Assembly (NCBI GenBank): GCA_903839875.1
Contig: CAIMDZ010000099.1
Coordinates: 1 to 42,627 of the forward strand
From: an uncultured Bacteroidota bacterium
Lineage (GTDB): Bacteria > Bacteroidota > Bacteroidia > Chitinophagales > Chitinophagaceae
Length of the DNA stretch: 42,627 nt
Direction of reading: 5' to 3'
The position numbers and the translations under genes are program-made. A model generated the notes under the pieces. That model saw only the letters and a list, made by a program, of their open reading frames with translations, did no database searches and had not been told where the DNA came from. Positions 24,435 through 33,216 of the stretch are shown piece by piece; the stretch's first letter is position 1, and each line of letters starts with the position of its first letter.

Positions 24435-26123
24435 ATGAAAGACTTTAAAGACGCAATTATAGAATGTGTGCCCAACTTCAGCGAGGGGCGAAATATGGAT
24501 ATTATCAGGCAGATTACTGATGAGGTAGAAAAGATAGAAGGGGTGCAACTGCTGGATGTGGACCCAGGCAAGGCTACCAACCGTACTGTAGTAACTTTTG
24601 TTGGTAATCCGCATGCGGTGATAGAAGCTGCCTTCCAGGCAATCAAAAAAGCAGGTGAATTGATTGATATGCGCACGCATAAGGGAGAACACCCGCGCAT
24701 GGGGGCTACGGATGTTTGTCCGTTGATTCCTATATCGGGGATAACTATTGAGGAGACTGTGGAGTTTGCAAAAATGCTTGGCAAGAGAGTAGGGGAGGAG
24801 TTGCACATACCTGTTTATCATTATGAGCATGCTGCAACAGCAGAACACAGAAGAAACCTGGCTGACATAAGAAGCGGGGAATATGAAGGCCTGGGGGCAA
24901 AGATATTGAAAGCAGAGTGGAAGCCCGATCACGGTCATCCTGTATTCAACGAGCGTAGCGGTGCTACTGTGATTGGTGTGCGTGATTTCCTGATTGCATA
25001 CAACATCAATCTCAATACTACCTCTACACGCAGAGCCAATGCTGTTGCGTTTGATATACGTGAAAAGGGCAGGCAGAAAAAGGACGAGAAGGGAAAGGTG
25101 GTGAAGGATGCAGCGGGTGAACCTGTATGGGTACCGGGTATGCTTAAATCAGTAAAGGCCATTGGTTGGTTTATTGAAGAATATGGAGTAGCCCAGATTT
25201 CAGTGAACCTCACTAATATGCATGTTACTCCACTCCATGTGTTATTTGATGCCGCCTGTGAGCGCGCTACCTCCCGTGGTATGCGGGTGACCGGCAGTGA
25301 ACTGGTTGGCCTTGTGCCCCTGGAAGCCATGCTGGAAGCGGGCAAATACTTCCTTCGGAAACAACAAAGAAGCATTGGTGTAGGAGAAGCTGAACTGGTA
25401 AGGATAGCGGTAAAATCACTGGGGCTTGATGAACTGGGCCCATTCGATCCGCAGAAGAAGATCATTGAATACCGGATGAGAGATGCAAATGTGAAGAAGC
25501 TGGTGGACCTTTCGCTCACCCGTTTTGCGCAGGAGACAGCAGGAGAAACTCCTGCGCCTGGCGGTGGCTCTATTGCTGCCTATTGCGGAGTTTTAGGCGC
25601 TGCTCTTGGTACTATGGTAGCTAATCTTTCCTCGCATAAAAAAGGCTGGGATGACCGCTGGGAAGAGTTTTCGGATTATGCCGTAAAAGGACAGGAGCTA
25701 ATGAAGGAGCTGCTCTTCCTGGTAGATGAAGATACGAATGCCTATAACAAAATAATGGCTGCCTATGGCTTGCCCAAAACGAGCGATGCAGAAAAAGCAG
25801 TACGTAAAGCCGCTATAGACGCCGCTACCGTATATGCTATAAAGGTGCCTTTCCGCACTATGGAACTTGCATTCCAGTCATTTGATCTGGCAAAGGCAAT
25901 GGCGGGAAAGGGAAACCCGAATTGTGCCAGTGATGCCGGTGTGGGTGCATTATGCGCACGTGCCGCTGTTAAGGGAACTTACCTGAATGTGATAACCAAT
26001 GCCAAAAGTTTGCCGGGTAATGAAGAAGTAAAGCAAATACTCCTTCGCTCAGAGGAAATGAGTAAAGCCGCAGACGTGTTGGAACAGGAGGTATGGAATA
26101 CAGCATTGTCGAAAATGAAATAG
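24435..26123 (+). CDS. ftcD: Glutamate formimidoyltransferase / formimidoyl-THF cyclodeaminase
   Basis: A 562-residue bifunctional enzyme from ATG 24435; the longer frame starts at a TTG inside the promoter region. The N-terminal transferase (residues 1-330) has IIECVPNFSEGRNMDIIRQI, TRTVVTFVGNP-like blocks and the active-site stretch THKGEHPRMGATDVCPLIPI. The C-terminal cyclodeaminase (residues 360-560) has GETPAPGGGSIAAYCGVLGA and GNPNCASDAGVGALCARAA. It moves the formimino group of the histidine degradation product to tetrahydrofolate and then forms methenyl-THF. No hut genes lie in the window. Domain order and length match the fused form. Confidence 0.93.
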   Translation: MKDFKDAIIECVPNFSEGRNMDIIRQITDEVEKIEGVQLLDVDPGKATNRTVVTFVGNPHAVIEAAFQAIKKAGELIDMRTHKGEHPRMGATDVCPLIPISGITIEETVEFAKMLGKRVGEELHIPVYHYEHAATAEHRRNLADIRSGEYEGLGAKILKAEWKPDHGHPVFNERSGATVIGVRDFLIAYNINLNTTSTRRANAVAFDIREKGRQKKDEKGKVVKDAAGEPVWVPGMLKSVKAIGWFIEEYGVAQISVNLTNMHVTPLHVLFDAACERATSRGMRVTGSELVGLVPLEAMLEAGKYFLRKQQRSIGVGEAELVRIAVKSLGLDELGPFDPQKKIIEYRMRDANVKKLVDLSLTRFAQETAGETPAPGGGSIAAYCGVLGAALGTMVANLSSHKKGWDDRWEEFSDYAVKGQELMKELLFLVDEDTNAYNKIMAAYGLPKTSDAEKAVRKAAIDAATVYAIKVPFRTMELAFQSFDLAKAMAGKGNPNCASDAGVGALCARAAVKGTYLNVITNAKSLPGNEEVKQILLRSEEMSKAADVLEQEVWNTALSKMK

Positions 26124-26236
26124 GGATGGTTAACATGCTCACCACACTCTGGGGCATGGTTTTGTTAAAATAAAATAATGATTAATCCTTACCGACTAAT
26201 TATGGTCTGTTATTCAGAATAAATCGTCTTTGAAAA

Positions 26237-26593
26237 ATGATAAGCCAGCAAGAGTTACCCGGCTATGTTACCAATGCAGTTCCTGAACTGACGGGAATAA
26301 TTGAAAATAGTAAATGCAGGAACGCCTATGATGTGGTGCGGCAGTTATTTAAATATACCGCCACGCAGGTGTTATCTAAAAACCTTGCTGCTGCCAAAGC
26401 TTGCCTGTCACTTGCGGAACAACTATATGATAAGGGCAACACTGTGATCAAAAACGCAATTGAGAACGTGTATGTTTACTCTTTTTCACATGCCTTCTTT
26501 TGCGATGAAAAGCGGAGAAGGGAAGTATTGCCGCTGGTCCCTGTAACGCTATACAATCTTTATAAGAAGCAGGTGATCAACAGCCATTTGTAA
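26237..26593 (+). CDS. DUF7674-like small protein
   Basis: A 118-residue soluble, mostly helical protein: MISQQELPGYVTNAVPELTG, then AYDVVRQLFKYTATQVLSKN, AKACLSLAEQLYDKGNTVIK and ENVYVYSFSHAFF. This looks like the DUF7674 group found in Bacteroidota, though I cannot check it. The function is unknown. The gene sits 113 bp after ftcD on the same strand. Gene-like codon use and a complete helical fold support it as real. Confidence 0.65.
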   Translation: MISQQELPGYVTNAVPELTGIIENSKCRNAYDVVRQLFKYTATQVLSKNLAAAKACLSLAEQLYDKGNTVIKNAIENVYVYSFSHAFFCDEKRRREVLPLVPVTLYNLYKKQVINSHL

Positions 26594-26884
26594 AAAAATG
26601 GAGTTTGTTTATACTTCACGCGGCAATGTCACTAATTTAACGATCATTCAAAAAAAATAAAATAGCCCTGAAAGGGTGAAATATAATAGCCGGAGGTGAA
26701 GCCTCCGGTACAAATACATACGGAACAAAGCCCTGAAGGGGCGCAATAGTAGTTTGGTGTGGGCAATTATAATATCGCATAATGACATTGCCTTGCACCT
26801 TTCTAAAAAAGTTAAAGAAGGGCACCTCGCATGGCACCCTCTTTTTATTCACAATTGTCGCTGCCTCTATCCTGGCCCCTAAAC
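26594..26884. other. Intergenic with dispersed-repeat segments
   Basis: It contains AGCCCTGAAAGGGTG at about 26663, the hairpin CCGGAGG-TGAAG-CCTCCGG at about 26690-26708, and AAGCCCTGAAGGGGCG near 26729. This style of sequence recurs between Bacteroidota genes. AATGACATTG at about 26780 also occurs near 30980. No gene is seen. Confidence 0.5.
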
Positions 26885-27454
26885 CTACTTTAGAGGATTA
26901 GCTACAAGGTGAAATACAGAATTGATATTTAATTGTTCTCCTGCTACCGGCACTGCATTGATATGCCCTGCAATACGCATGTATATGGTATCCTGAACGA
27001 AATAATTCTTGAGGTTCAATTCAGGGTTTGGCGTCAGATTCAATATGGTTGATCCCTTTGGAATACTGTTTTCCGACACTGCCAATACTTCCGGCTGGCC
27101 TTTGGCTGACATATATATCTGTATATTATCCAGGAAGTCGAAATTCTGACCTGCAGGCGATTGTATTTGTATAGACATGCTTTTAACGGTTACACTTACT
27201 ACCATATTAGCCGCTGTACCGTATTGCGACATATAGGTTTGGGAATTGGTGGCGTAACCAACCGTTACCGAAGGCAGGTCAACACCACCTGCCGGGAGGG
27301 CAACTCCTGTAGTATAGCCCGGTACATCGGGTACGTTTACCTGGGTAGTATAGGGAATATCTACATTGATATTTGCTGCGTTTTTGATGCCGTTACATGC
27401 GAACAGTGAGCCTATCAATAGAGCGATCGGGAGCATGATGATGGTCTTTTTCAC
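26885..27454 (-). CDS. Lipoprotein of unknown function, beta-rich
   Basis: A 189-residue protein when started at the GTG 27454: MKKTIIMLPIALLIGSLFAC, with lipidation at the Cys. The longer open frame (to 27583) would put 43 residues before the signal and is unlikely. The mature protein is strand-rich with repeated Val/Thr pairs (PYTTQVNVPDVPGYTTGVAL, NMVVSVTVKSMSIQIQSPAG, FLDNIQIYMSAKGQPEVLAV). No family is recognised. The end, HLVANPLK, is near the convergent repeat region. Location is likely the outer-membrane or periplasmic side. Confidence 0.65.
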   Translation of the reverse strand: MKKTIIMLPIALLIGSLFACNGIKNAANINVDIPYTTQVNVPDVPGYTTGVALPAGGVDLPSVTVGYATNSQTYMSQYGTAANMVVSVTVKSMSIQIQSPAGQNFDFLDNIQIYMSAKGQPEVLAVSENSIPKGSTILNLTPNPELNLKNYFVQDTIYMRIAGHINAVPVAGEQLNINSVFHLVANPLK

Positions 27455-27742
27455 TTGAAAATAATGTCTTTTTAATGGAAGCGTGGAACTCCCGGCATCA
27501 GCAGAATATTGTTCAACTCTATGATTTTCATAGGCTTTTGTGCTCCAGATAGCTATCGGGACTTCTTTGAATGGTCGTTTCATATGAGGTCAGTTTTGGT
27601 TCAATTAATTACAGTTCAAAACTTGTGCCAATGTTTGTTAATCATTAACGAATCAATGTGAATGCGCGTTTTTTTGGGGTGAATTGGTAAAAAATAACAG
27701 ATCTTATGCATCACGCGGAATAGCCACAGCGGGGACGGAGAA

Positions 27743-27863
27743 TCATTGTCGTATTTTTCCTATTTTTTGTGGATAACTCATATTATAAATAGGGTTGAAA
27801 CGCTTTACTGGAAATTGTATTACAAATGTCCAAATGTCGTATCAATGTCGTACTTTGTCGCAT
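27743..27863. repeat. 121-bp direct repeat, copy 1
   Basis: Near-identical to 27989-28109 (about four differences). It begins TCATTGTCGTATTTTTCC and ends GTCGTACTTTGTCGCAT, with several TGTCGTA units. It holds a consensus DnaA-box 9-mer, TGTGGATAA, at 27768-27776. Function unknown. Confidence 0.85.
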
Positions 27864-27988
27864 TTGGGTTGCCTGTCAGTTGGGCCGTCATGTATCAATA
27901 AACCGCATTTATACCGAAATATCGGGACTTTGTTACGGGTAGTATTATTAATTTGTTCATGTAATCTAATATTCTTGATGATCAGATT

Positions 27989-28109
27989 TCATTGTCGTAT
28001 TTTTCCTATTTTTTGTGGATAACTCATATTATAAATAGGGTTGAAACGCTTTACTGGAAATTGTATTACAAATAGTCAAATGTCGTATCATTGTCGTACT
28101 TTGTCGCAT
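27989..28109. repeat. 121-bp direct repeat, copy 2
   Basis: Second copy, 246 bp downstream, same orientation, with TGTGGATAA at 28014-28022. The 125 bp between the copies is unrelated in sequence and includes a small CCGAAATATCGG palindrome. Confidence 0.85.
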
Positions 28110-29001
28110 AGATTATAGTCGTAAGTCGTAAGTCTAAAGCCTGCCTGTCGGCAGACAGGTTTGCGAGAAAGTTATATTGGGTGCCGGGGTTCTTTCATTT
28201 GGTTGTTATTACCAGTCCTGCGCGAGAGTGTGGCCTCAAGGGCCGCCCCTACATGACCATGGTTATCTGACCTGCGCGATTGGGGGCGGACACCTGCCTA
28301 TTCGGCAGGCAGGCATGGGTACCGCCCCTACAATTATCTGTGCAGTGGCCGACGAAAATATCAAATTATATAAATTATAATTCATAACTGTTGTTGTTGT
28401 GTGAAATTTTATGAAAAAAAAATGAAGTGTGAGTTTATAATACTTAGTTGATTTTCAAATAGTTGTATTTAAGGCAATTTCCGGAATTTTTCCGATTGTT
28501 TCCGGTAGCGGAAGTACGACCAGAAGATGAGTTATATATACCCTAAATCCATAAAGGGACTTTACGAGAGAATAAATCCTCAAAGCCATCCTTTTGCATT
28601 AGGTTTTTTTGGTCATGGTTGAACAAATGTAAGACACAAATTTTAAATTACCAAATATAACTTACATAATAGTGCAGTTTTGCGCCTATGATAAAAAGTT
28701 TTTTTGGTGGTAAGTGGTTGATGAGTATTTGCTTAGGTATTATGAATAGCCTCACCCAGCCTATTGACACTTCCGCCTTCGGCAAAGCTGCGTTTGTTCC
28801 CTTGCTGTCACCCTTGAAAAAAGGGAAGGAGTTAGGGTTCAGTGTTGGTGGCGTTGTGGCGGACTACGAGTTTTTTGGTTGTGGCGACTACTACGAAGTC
28901 TATGCCGCAGAGGAACTCTATGAGTTAGCTGGCGGGGTGGGGGAAGCCCGGGAATGTGTAGTTGTTCTGGTGATTTGTTTTGTTGTTCATGATGGTTGGT
29001 T
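28110..29001. other. Repeat-rich, gene-poor stretch
   Basis: It contains two GCAGGC palindromic repeats (28140-28159, 28293-28313), two facing CCGCCCCTAC blocks (28231 and 28322 areas), and a TTTCCGG-rich block at 28482-28514 that resembles repeat DNA of the gpP-like gene. A 121-codon open frame (28688-29053) has a non-coding look. I see no reliable gene. Confidence 0.45.
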
Positions 29002-29031
29002 TTTGTTTGGCGAAATAACTTTATACTTTTG
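29002..29031 (+). promoter_or_regulatory. Promoter of the XRE regulator gene
   Basis: TTTG at 29002-29005, then 18 bases, then TACTTTTG at 29024-29031, a good fit to TTTG-N19-TAnnTTTG. Downstream, GGTTTTC (29042-29048) and GAAAACC (29065-29071) form an inverted pair in the leader that could be an operator or a weak hairpin. Confidence 0.55.
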
Positions 29032-29104
29032 TAAGCGGGAGGGTTTTCAGTGAATGCTTTTCCCGAAAACCTGATTTTTTCTTTCATCTAAAAAACGCGC
29101 CACC

Positions 29105-29512
29105 ATGCCACCAAAAACAGCAGCAACACCACAACCACATATGGGAAGAAAGATAGAACGGATACGCACAATAAAGGGAGTAAAGCAGGACACGCTGGCA
29201 AAGCAACTGGGCATTAGCACCAGCACTATGTCGCGGATAGAACAGAGTGAGACTGTGGATGATGATAAACTACAGCAGATTGCTGATGCGCTGGAAATGA
29301 CGGTGGATGCGATTAAGGCGTTTAATGAGGAGTCTGTTGTGAATTTTGTGCAGAATACTTATGACAGTTCTACCGGTGGGTCAATGCTGAATGGTCATAA
29401 CTGTACAAACACATTTAACCCAGTGGAAAGGATGGCAGAACTTTATGAACGAATGCTGGAGATGGAGCGGGAGAAGATTAAGTATCTGGAGGGGATGCTG
29501 ATGAAGAAGTAG
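29105..29512 (+). CDS. XRE-family HTH transcriptional regulator
   Basis: A 135-residue protein. The HTH_3 domain spans about residues 13-68: GRKIERIRTIKGVKQDTLAK, QLGISTSTMSRIEQSE and DDKLQQIADALEMTVDAIKA. A linker rich in Asn/Thr follows (GGSMLNGHNCTNTFNPVERM), then a C-terminal coiled-coil helix (ELYERMLEMEREKIKYLEGM) that could dimerise. It is not next to a toxin gene. The promoter has an inverted repeat in the leader, so autoregulation is possible (inference). Small HTH proteins with this tail are frequent in Bacteroidota chromosomes. Confidence 0.85.
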   Translation: MPPKTAATPQPHMGRKIERIRTIKGVKQDTLAKQLGISTSTMSRIEQSETVDDDKLQQIADALEMTVDAIKAFNEESVVNFVQNTYDSSTGGSMLNGHNCTNTFNPVERMAELYERMLEMEREKIKYLEGMLMKK

Positions 29513-29878
29513 TACATAGTTATTTTCGCCAATCGGAGATTGGCATCCACAGGAACGTAGTCGGAGACTACGCTCAACTATTGTCTTTTTATTTTTCCGT
29601 CTCCGCCGGGTCTCTCCACTGCATAGCCTGTGCGCGGGGGAGGACCCGGCGGCATCAGGGTATTGTAGCTGATATTTTTCATTTTGTTTCATTTTTCATC
29701 CGATTAGCAGCTCACATTTTGTGGGTTTGCTCCGCATAAGGGAGGAAGGAATTCTATCTGGCTTCGTGGGGCACTTCGGGAGATTTCTCCACTACACTCA
29801 TTTCATTCATTCCGTTGCGAAATGACGGCTTTGATTGGCTTGCTCAGTAAAGATATATCGAACAATTGCGCTATTGCG
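29513..29878. other. Intergenic with several hairpins
   Basis: No gene. Hairpins: GCCAATC-GGA-GATTGGC at about 29530, CGTAGTC-GGA-GACTACG at about 29556, and an imperfect pair CCGCCGGGTC / GACCCGGCGG (about 29603 and 29643). A block near 29782-29830 (GAGATTTCTCCACTAC, then GCGAAATGACGG) is a repeat type dispersed in many Bacteroidota. Confidence 0.5.
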
Positions 29879-30625
29879 TCACAAACCAAGTTCTGTTTTT
29901 GTTTGATCAAGTACCATATGGAATCTTGAAATGTTTTTTGCATATCCGGGAAGGTCTGCATTAAGCCAGCCTAATACTTCTATTAATTCTTCATGAATTG
30001 TTTCGAGGAAATGAAAATTCCATGCTACAGGCTCATTATGATATACCCTGTTACGAAAATACCGGATCTTGTTGAGCGGCATTGATATTTTATTGCGCTG
30101 GCGTATATTTTTAGGCATAAACGGGAAAGCCCTGCGTAAACTTTTCCATAAAATCAGTTCGTATTCCGCATTCAGTAACCGTACCCAAAAACCAAGTGTC
30201 AATTCAGCAACTACTTTAGGGCCGGTTATCGTTTCCTCCCGTTTTGTTATCTGTCGTATGGCGGTGGAAATATCCCTGTTAATATCACTTAGCCCAGGAG
30301 TAACAGCAAAATGGGCATACCAATCGGGTGTAACGAAATGCCTTGTAAGCTCCTGGTTGAGGCTATTGCGCAAGGCAACCTCAAAAACAGATAACAGAGG
30401 ATAAAAACTTTCGGAGATCAATATATTAGCTTTTTAATGTATTATAGCTTTGCTTTCATCACCGGCATGAAAAACCAAGTATTTCTGTATCCGTTCGGAA
30501 GAAAAAATTTTCTGGTGCGTAAGAGTGTTCGTAAATTTCGTATATTTGCTATGTTGCGGTCCCGGAACTTCCTCTCCCAGATGTAGATGCTGGTGATGAA
30601 GCCGGGGTTTTTTATATAAGTACAA
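29879..30625 (-). pseudogene. Abi-like protein gene with an in-frame stop
   Basis: The main frame (30421 to 29879) reads SESFYPLLSVFEVALRNSLN, FWVRLLNAEYELILWKSLRR and LNKIRYFRNRVYHNEPVAWN, the marks of the Abi_2 family (AbiD/AbiF type abortive-infection proteins), including the RNRxxHxEP motif. The usual N-terminal part is present just upstream in the same frame (FSSERIQKYLVFHAGDESKA), but a TAA at 30434-30436 separates them. Either translation restarts at the TTG at 30421, losing about 40 residues, or the gene is dead. The first 30 codons up to 30625 lack similarity and an ATG. Phage exclusion is a family-level statement only. Confidence 0.65.
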
Positions 30626-30858
30626 TCAAATCAAGCAAAGTATCTTTCTCCCCATTAAATACAGTCGTCAAATGAGGATACGAAAGGTAATGAATTGGTT
30701 GTTAACAAAAAATGGTGATTTAAAGAATCCTTCACTTTACGGAAATATTTGGTGAGCAGAATTACAGAACGTACAAGCGAGCGTGGCAACGGACGTTGAT
30801 GGCCGGACCCAAGCCCGGACCAAAAAATTGTAAAAAAACCTTTTTAGCCCTTAGTACT

Positions 30859-31012
30859 CTTATTAATCCTTAATTTCGCAAATCACATTCAACCCTTTCC
30901 GGGTTGACCCGTATTGCTGTTTTTCCGCCGGTTTCACCGACGGCTATTCACATTCAAGTCCTACGGACTTCCTTAAGGTTAATGACATTGCTTATTAATC
31001 CTTAATTTTGCA
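30859..31012. repeat. 22-bp direct repeat flanking a 110-bp insert at the mtaB promoter
   Basis: Copies at 30859-30880 and 30991-31012 differ at one base (TAATTTCG versus TAATTTTG). Each starts CTTATTAATCC. The insert carries the pairs AACCCTTTCCGGGTT and AAGTCC-TACGGACTT and the word AATGACATTG found near 26780. Insertion of a mobile repeat with duplication of the promoter is the simplest reading. Confidence 0.65.
31003..31010 (+). promoter_or_regulatory. -7 box of mtaB
   Basis: TAATTTTG, perfect to TAnnTTTG, 19 bases before the ATG at 31030. The older copy upstream (30871-30878) reads TAATTTCG. Confidence 0.5.
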
Positions 31013-31029
31013 GCCCCATACAGGGATCT

Positions 31030-32313
31030 ATGACCAAAACCGTCGCATTTCATACTTTAGGTTGCAAGCTTAACTATTCAGAAACATCCACGCTCAGCCG
31101 TTCGCTGGAGGCGGAGGGATTTATGAAGAAGGATTTTGATGAGGAAGCGGATGTATATGTGATCAATACCTGCTCTGTAACTGAAAATGCCGATAAGGAG
31201 TGCCGCTACCTGGTGCGTGGCATTCAGCGCCGGGCTCCCGGCGCCATGGTAGTAATTACAGGATGCTATGCCCAATTGAAACCGCAGGAGATTGCGCAGA
31301 TCCCGGGGGTTGACCTGGTGCTCGGCGCCGCAGAGAAGTTCAATCTGGCAACCCACCTGAAGGAAATAACCAAGGGACCTGCCGATGGTGGCGGCGCCAA
31401 AATCTGCTCGTGCGATATAGAAGCGGTTGAGGGTTTTCATAGTTCTTATTCGCTTAATGACCGTACCCGCGCTTTCTTAAAAGTGCAGGATGGCTGTGAT
31501 TATAACTGCAGCTTTTGCACTATTCCGCTGGCGCGCGGGCATAGCCGCAGCGACAGTATTGCGGGGGTGATTAACAATATGCAAGAACTCGCTACTACAG
31601 GAACTAAAGAAATTGTAATTACAGGCATTAACCTCGGCGATTTCGGGAAGGGGAGTGATGGCGGCAAGACCAGGGACAGTTCCTTCTTTGAACTTATTCA
31701 GCAAGCGGATAAAGTGGAGGGCATTGAACGCATCCGTATTTCTTCGATAGAGCCCAATTTGCTGAGTAATGAGATCATTGAATTTGTGGCGCAATCGGAA
31801 AGGGTCATGCCTCATTTTCATATTCCCCTGCAGAGCGGGAGCAACAAAATACTCAGCGCCATGCGCCGCAGGTATAAGCTTGAGCTGTATGAAGAGCGCA
31901 TTGCTGCCATCAAGCTGCTGATGCCGCATTGCTGCATAGGCGCTGACGTAATCGTTGGCTTTCCCGGAGAAAGCGATGATGACTTTAAAGAGACTTTCGA
32001 TTTTCTGCACCGCCTCGATGTTTCGTACCTGCATGTATTTACGTACTCTGAAAGGACGAATACACTTGCCGCTGATATAAAGCCCATAGTGCCCATGCAC
32101 ATAAGGAATGAGCGCAACAAAACCCTCCGCAACCTCTCTTGCCAGAAGATGCAATACTTCACCGGACAGCACCATGGCACAACACGCAAAGTGTTGTTTG
32201 AAGCGGCCACTAAAAACGAAATCATGGAAGGTTATACCGACAATTATATCAAGGTGCAGACCACTTACAAAAGTGAGCTGGTGAATAAGGTGGTGGAGTG
32301 GGTGGTTGGTTGA
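31030..32313 (+). CDS. mtaB: tRNA t6A37 methylthiotransferase MtaB
   Basis: A 427-residue radical-SAM enzyme. The N-terminal domain (residues 1-115) has FHTLGCKLNYSETSTL, INTCSVTENADKECR and ITGCYAQLKPQEI, with the three Cys that hold one cluster. The radical-SAM cluster motif is CDYNCSFCTIPLARG (Cys156, Cys160, Cys163). Further blocks are IEPNLLSNEII, PHFHIPLQSGSNKILSAMRR and IGADVIVGFPGE. The set belongs to the MtaB branch, which adds methylthio to N6-threonylcarbamoyl-A37 of tRNA. The stop codon lies inside a GTTGATTG repeat array, so the last codons (VVEWVVG) may have been altered by the repeat. Confidence 0.92.
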   Translation: MTKTVAFHTLGCKLNYSETSTLSRSLEAEGFMKKDFDEEADVYVINTCSVTENADKECRYLVRGIQRRAPGAMVVITGCYAQLKPQEIAQIPGVDLVLGAAEKFNLATHLKEITKGPADGGGAKICSCDIEAVEGFHSSYSLNDRTRAFLKVQDGCDYNCSFCTIPLARGHSRSDSIAGVINNMQELATTGTKEIVITGINLGDFGKGSDGGKTRDSSFFELIQQADKVEGIERIRISSIEPNLLSNEIIEFVAQSERVMPHFHIPLQSGSNKILSAMRRRYKLELYEERIAAIKLLMPHCCIGADVIVGFPGESDDDFKETFDFLHRLDVSYLHVFTYSERTNTLAADIKPIVPMHIRNERNKTLRNLSCQKMQYFTGQHHGTTRKVLFEAATKNEIMEGYTDNYIKVQTTYKSELVNKVVEWVVG

Positions 32314-32377
32314 TTGGTTGATTGGTTGATTGGTTGATAAGTTGATAAGTTGATTGGTTGATTAGTTGATTAGTTGA
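32310..32377. repeat. GTTGATTG-type tandem array after mtaB
   Basis: Units GTTGATTG, GTTGATAA and GTTGATTA with an 8-9 bp period. The array begins at the mtaB stop codon (TGA is part of the first unit). A GCAGGC-like palindromic repeat follows at 32395-32420. Confidence 0.8.
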
Positions 32378-32577
32378 TGATACTTGACATAGATAAACTT
32401 GCCTATCGGCAGTCAGGTTTGTGAATTGTATTGATGAAGATAAATAGATATTTGTCATGGTGAGCCGCGCCGAACCATGACTGTTGAGCACATATTCTTA
32501 GATTGATCATCGCTATGAAGTCACAGGTATCCCTTGTGGACTATAATAAAAAATTGAGGGTCGCGTAAAGTAAGATT

Positions 32578-33216
32578 CTATTCAACCGGTAGGGCATTTG
32601 ATCTGGTTACCCGGCTGCTGTCATGTGATGGGTGAATAAAGCTAAGCGCAATTTGTTCTTTGTTTATCCATATCGGTTCATGTGGAACAGGGTAGTGGGT
32701 GCAGTCAATTACTATGCCATTGGCATTTCCTCTTAACTCTTTCTGATATCGGGCTGTAGTGGTTGCGGATAGTTGATCGCAATTATCAACGATCCAGTTG
32801 TACAGCAATTCTGGTTCGTAAAGGGTGATGGGTGTGAATTTTTGTTTGAGCGTATCGGCCCATTTTCTTTTAAAAATGATTTTATAAAAACTCACCCACC
32901 TGCCATTCTCTTTTTGGCCGCCAATGAGTTTTTCAGGTATATTGGCGCTTATTTGCCATTTGGCCATTTCTTCTTCAGGCATGAGGTCACCCACTTCAAT
33001 AAAACTCACACCGTATGCCGAACAGCCTGCCCCTTTACCCTCCCGGGGTTTGTTTTCGCCATTATAAATTTTATCATAGCCTTGCCTTTTATACTCTTCA
33101 AGATATTGCCATAATCTTAAAAAAGTCTCATTGTTTAGTTTATAGTTCAGAAAGGCTACATCCCCCTTAGGAACGATGACAAAATAATTCCTACAATCTG
33201 ACTTGTTCTTTTCCAT
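32578..33216 (-). CDS. Hypothetical protein; start codon supplied by a foldback repeat
   Basis: A 212-residue soluble protein of no recognised family. Blocks include NYKLNNETFLRLWQYLEEYK, GAGCSAYGVSFIEVGDLMPE, ANIPEKLIGGQKENGRWVSF and LYEPELLYNWIVDN. The first 16 residues (MEKNKSDCRNYFVIVP) are encoded by the foldback repeat at 33170-33305, whose copy near 15296 also carries MEKN on the same relative strand. So the repeat was probably inserted at or near the natural start, and the real N-terminus may be different. No other ATG lies near the beginning of the conserved-looking part. Confidence 0.55.
   Translation of the reverse strand: MEKNKSDCRNYFVIVPKGDVAFLNYKLNNETFLRLWQYLEEYKRQGYDKIYNGENKPREGKGAGCSAYGVSFIEVGDLMPEEEMAKWQISANIPEKLIGGQKENGRWVSFYKIIFKRKWADTLKQKFTPITLYEPELLYNWIVDNCDQLSATTTARYQKELRGNANGIVIDCTHYPVPHEPIWINKEQIALSFIHPSHDSSRVTRSNALPVE

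Larger units (their letters stand above)
30626..31029. other. Gap upstream of mtaB with an inserted repeat
   Basis: No gene. The right part consists of a 110-bp repeat-like block (30881-30990) between two copies of a 22-bp segment (30859-30880 and 30991-31012). The left part has no recognisable feature. Confidence 0.5.

Noticed and set aside
27743-28109. Chromosomal origin of replication
   Set aside because: Only two DnaA boxes in a duplicated repeat, with no dnaA, dnaN or other origin-linked genes in the window; kept only as a question.
28688-29053. 121-codon ORF on the plus strand (MIKSFFGGKWLMSICLGIMN start)
   Set aside because: Composition is odd (Gly/Val/Glu-rich, no domain), it covers repeat-like DNA, and the promoter of the XRE gene lies inside its 3' end.
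32310-32377. CRISPR array
   Set aside because: Units are 8-9 bp without spacers, and no cas gene is in the window.
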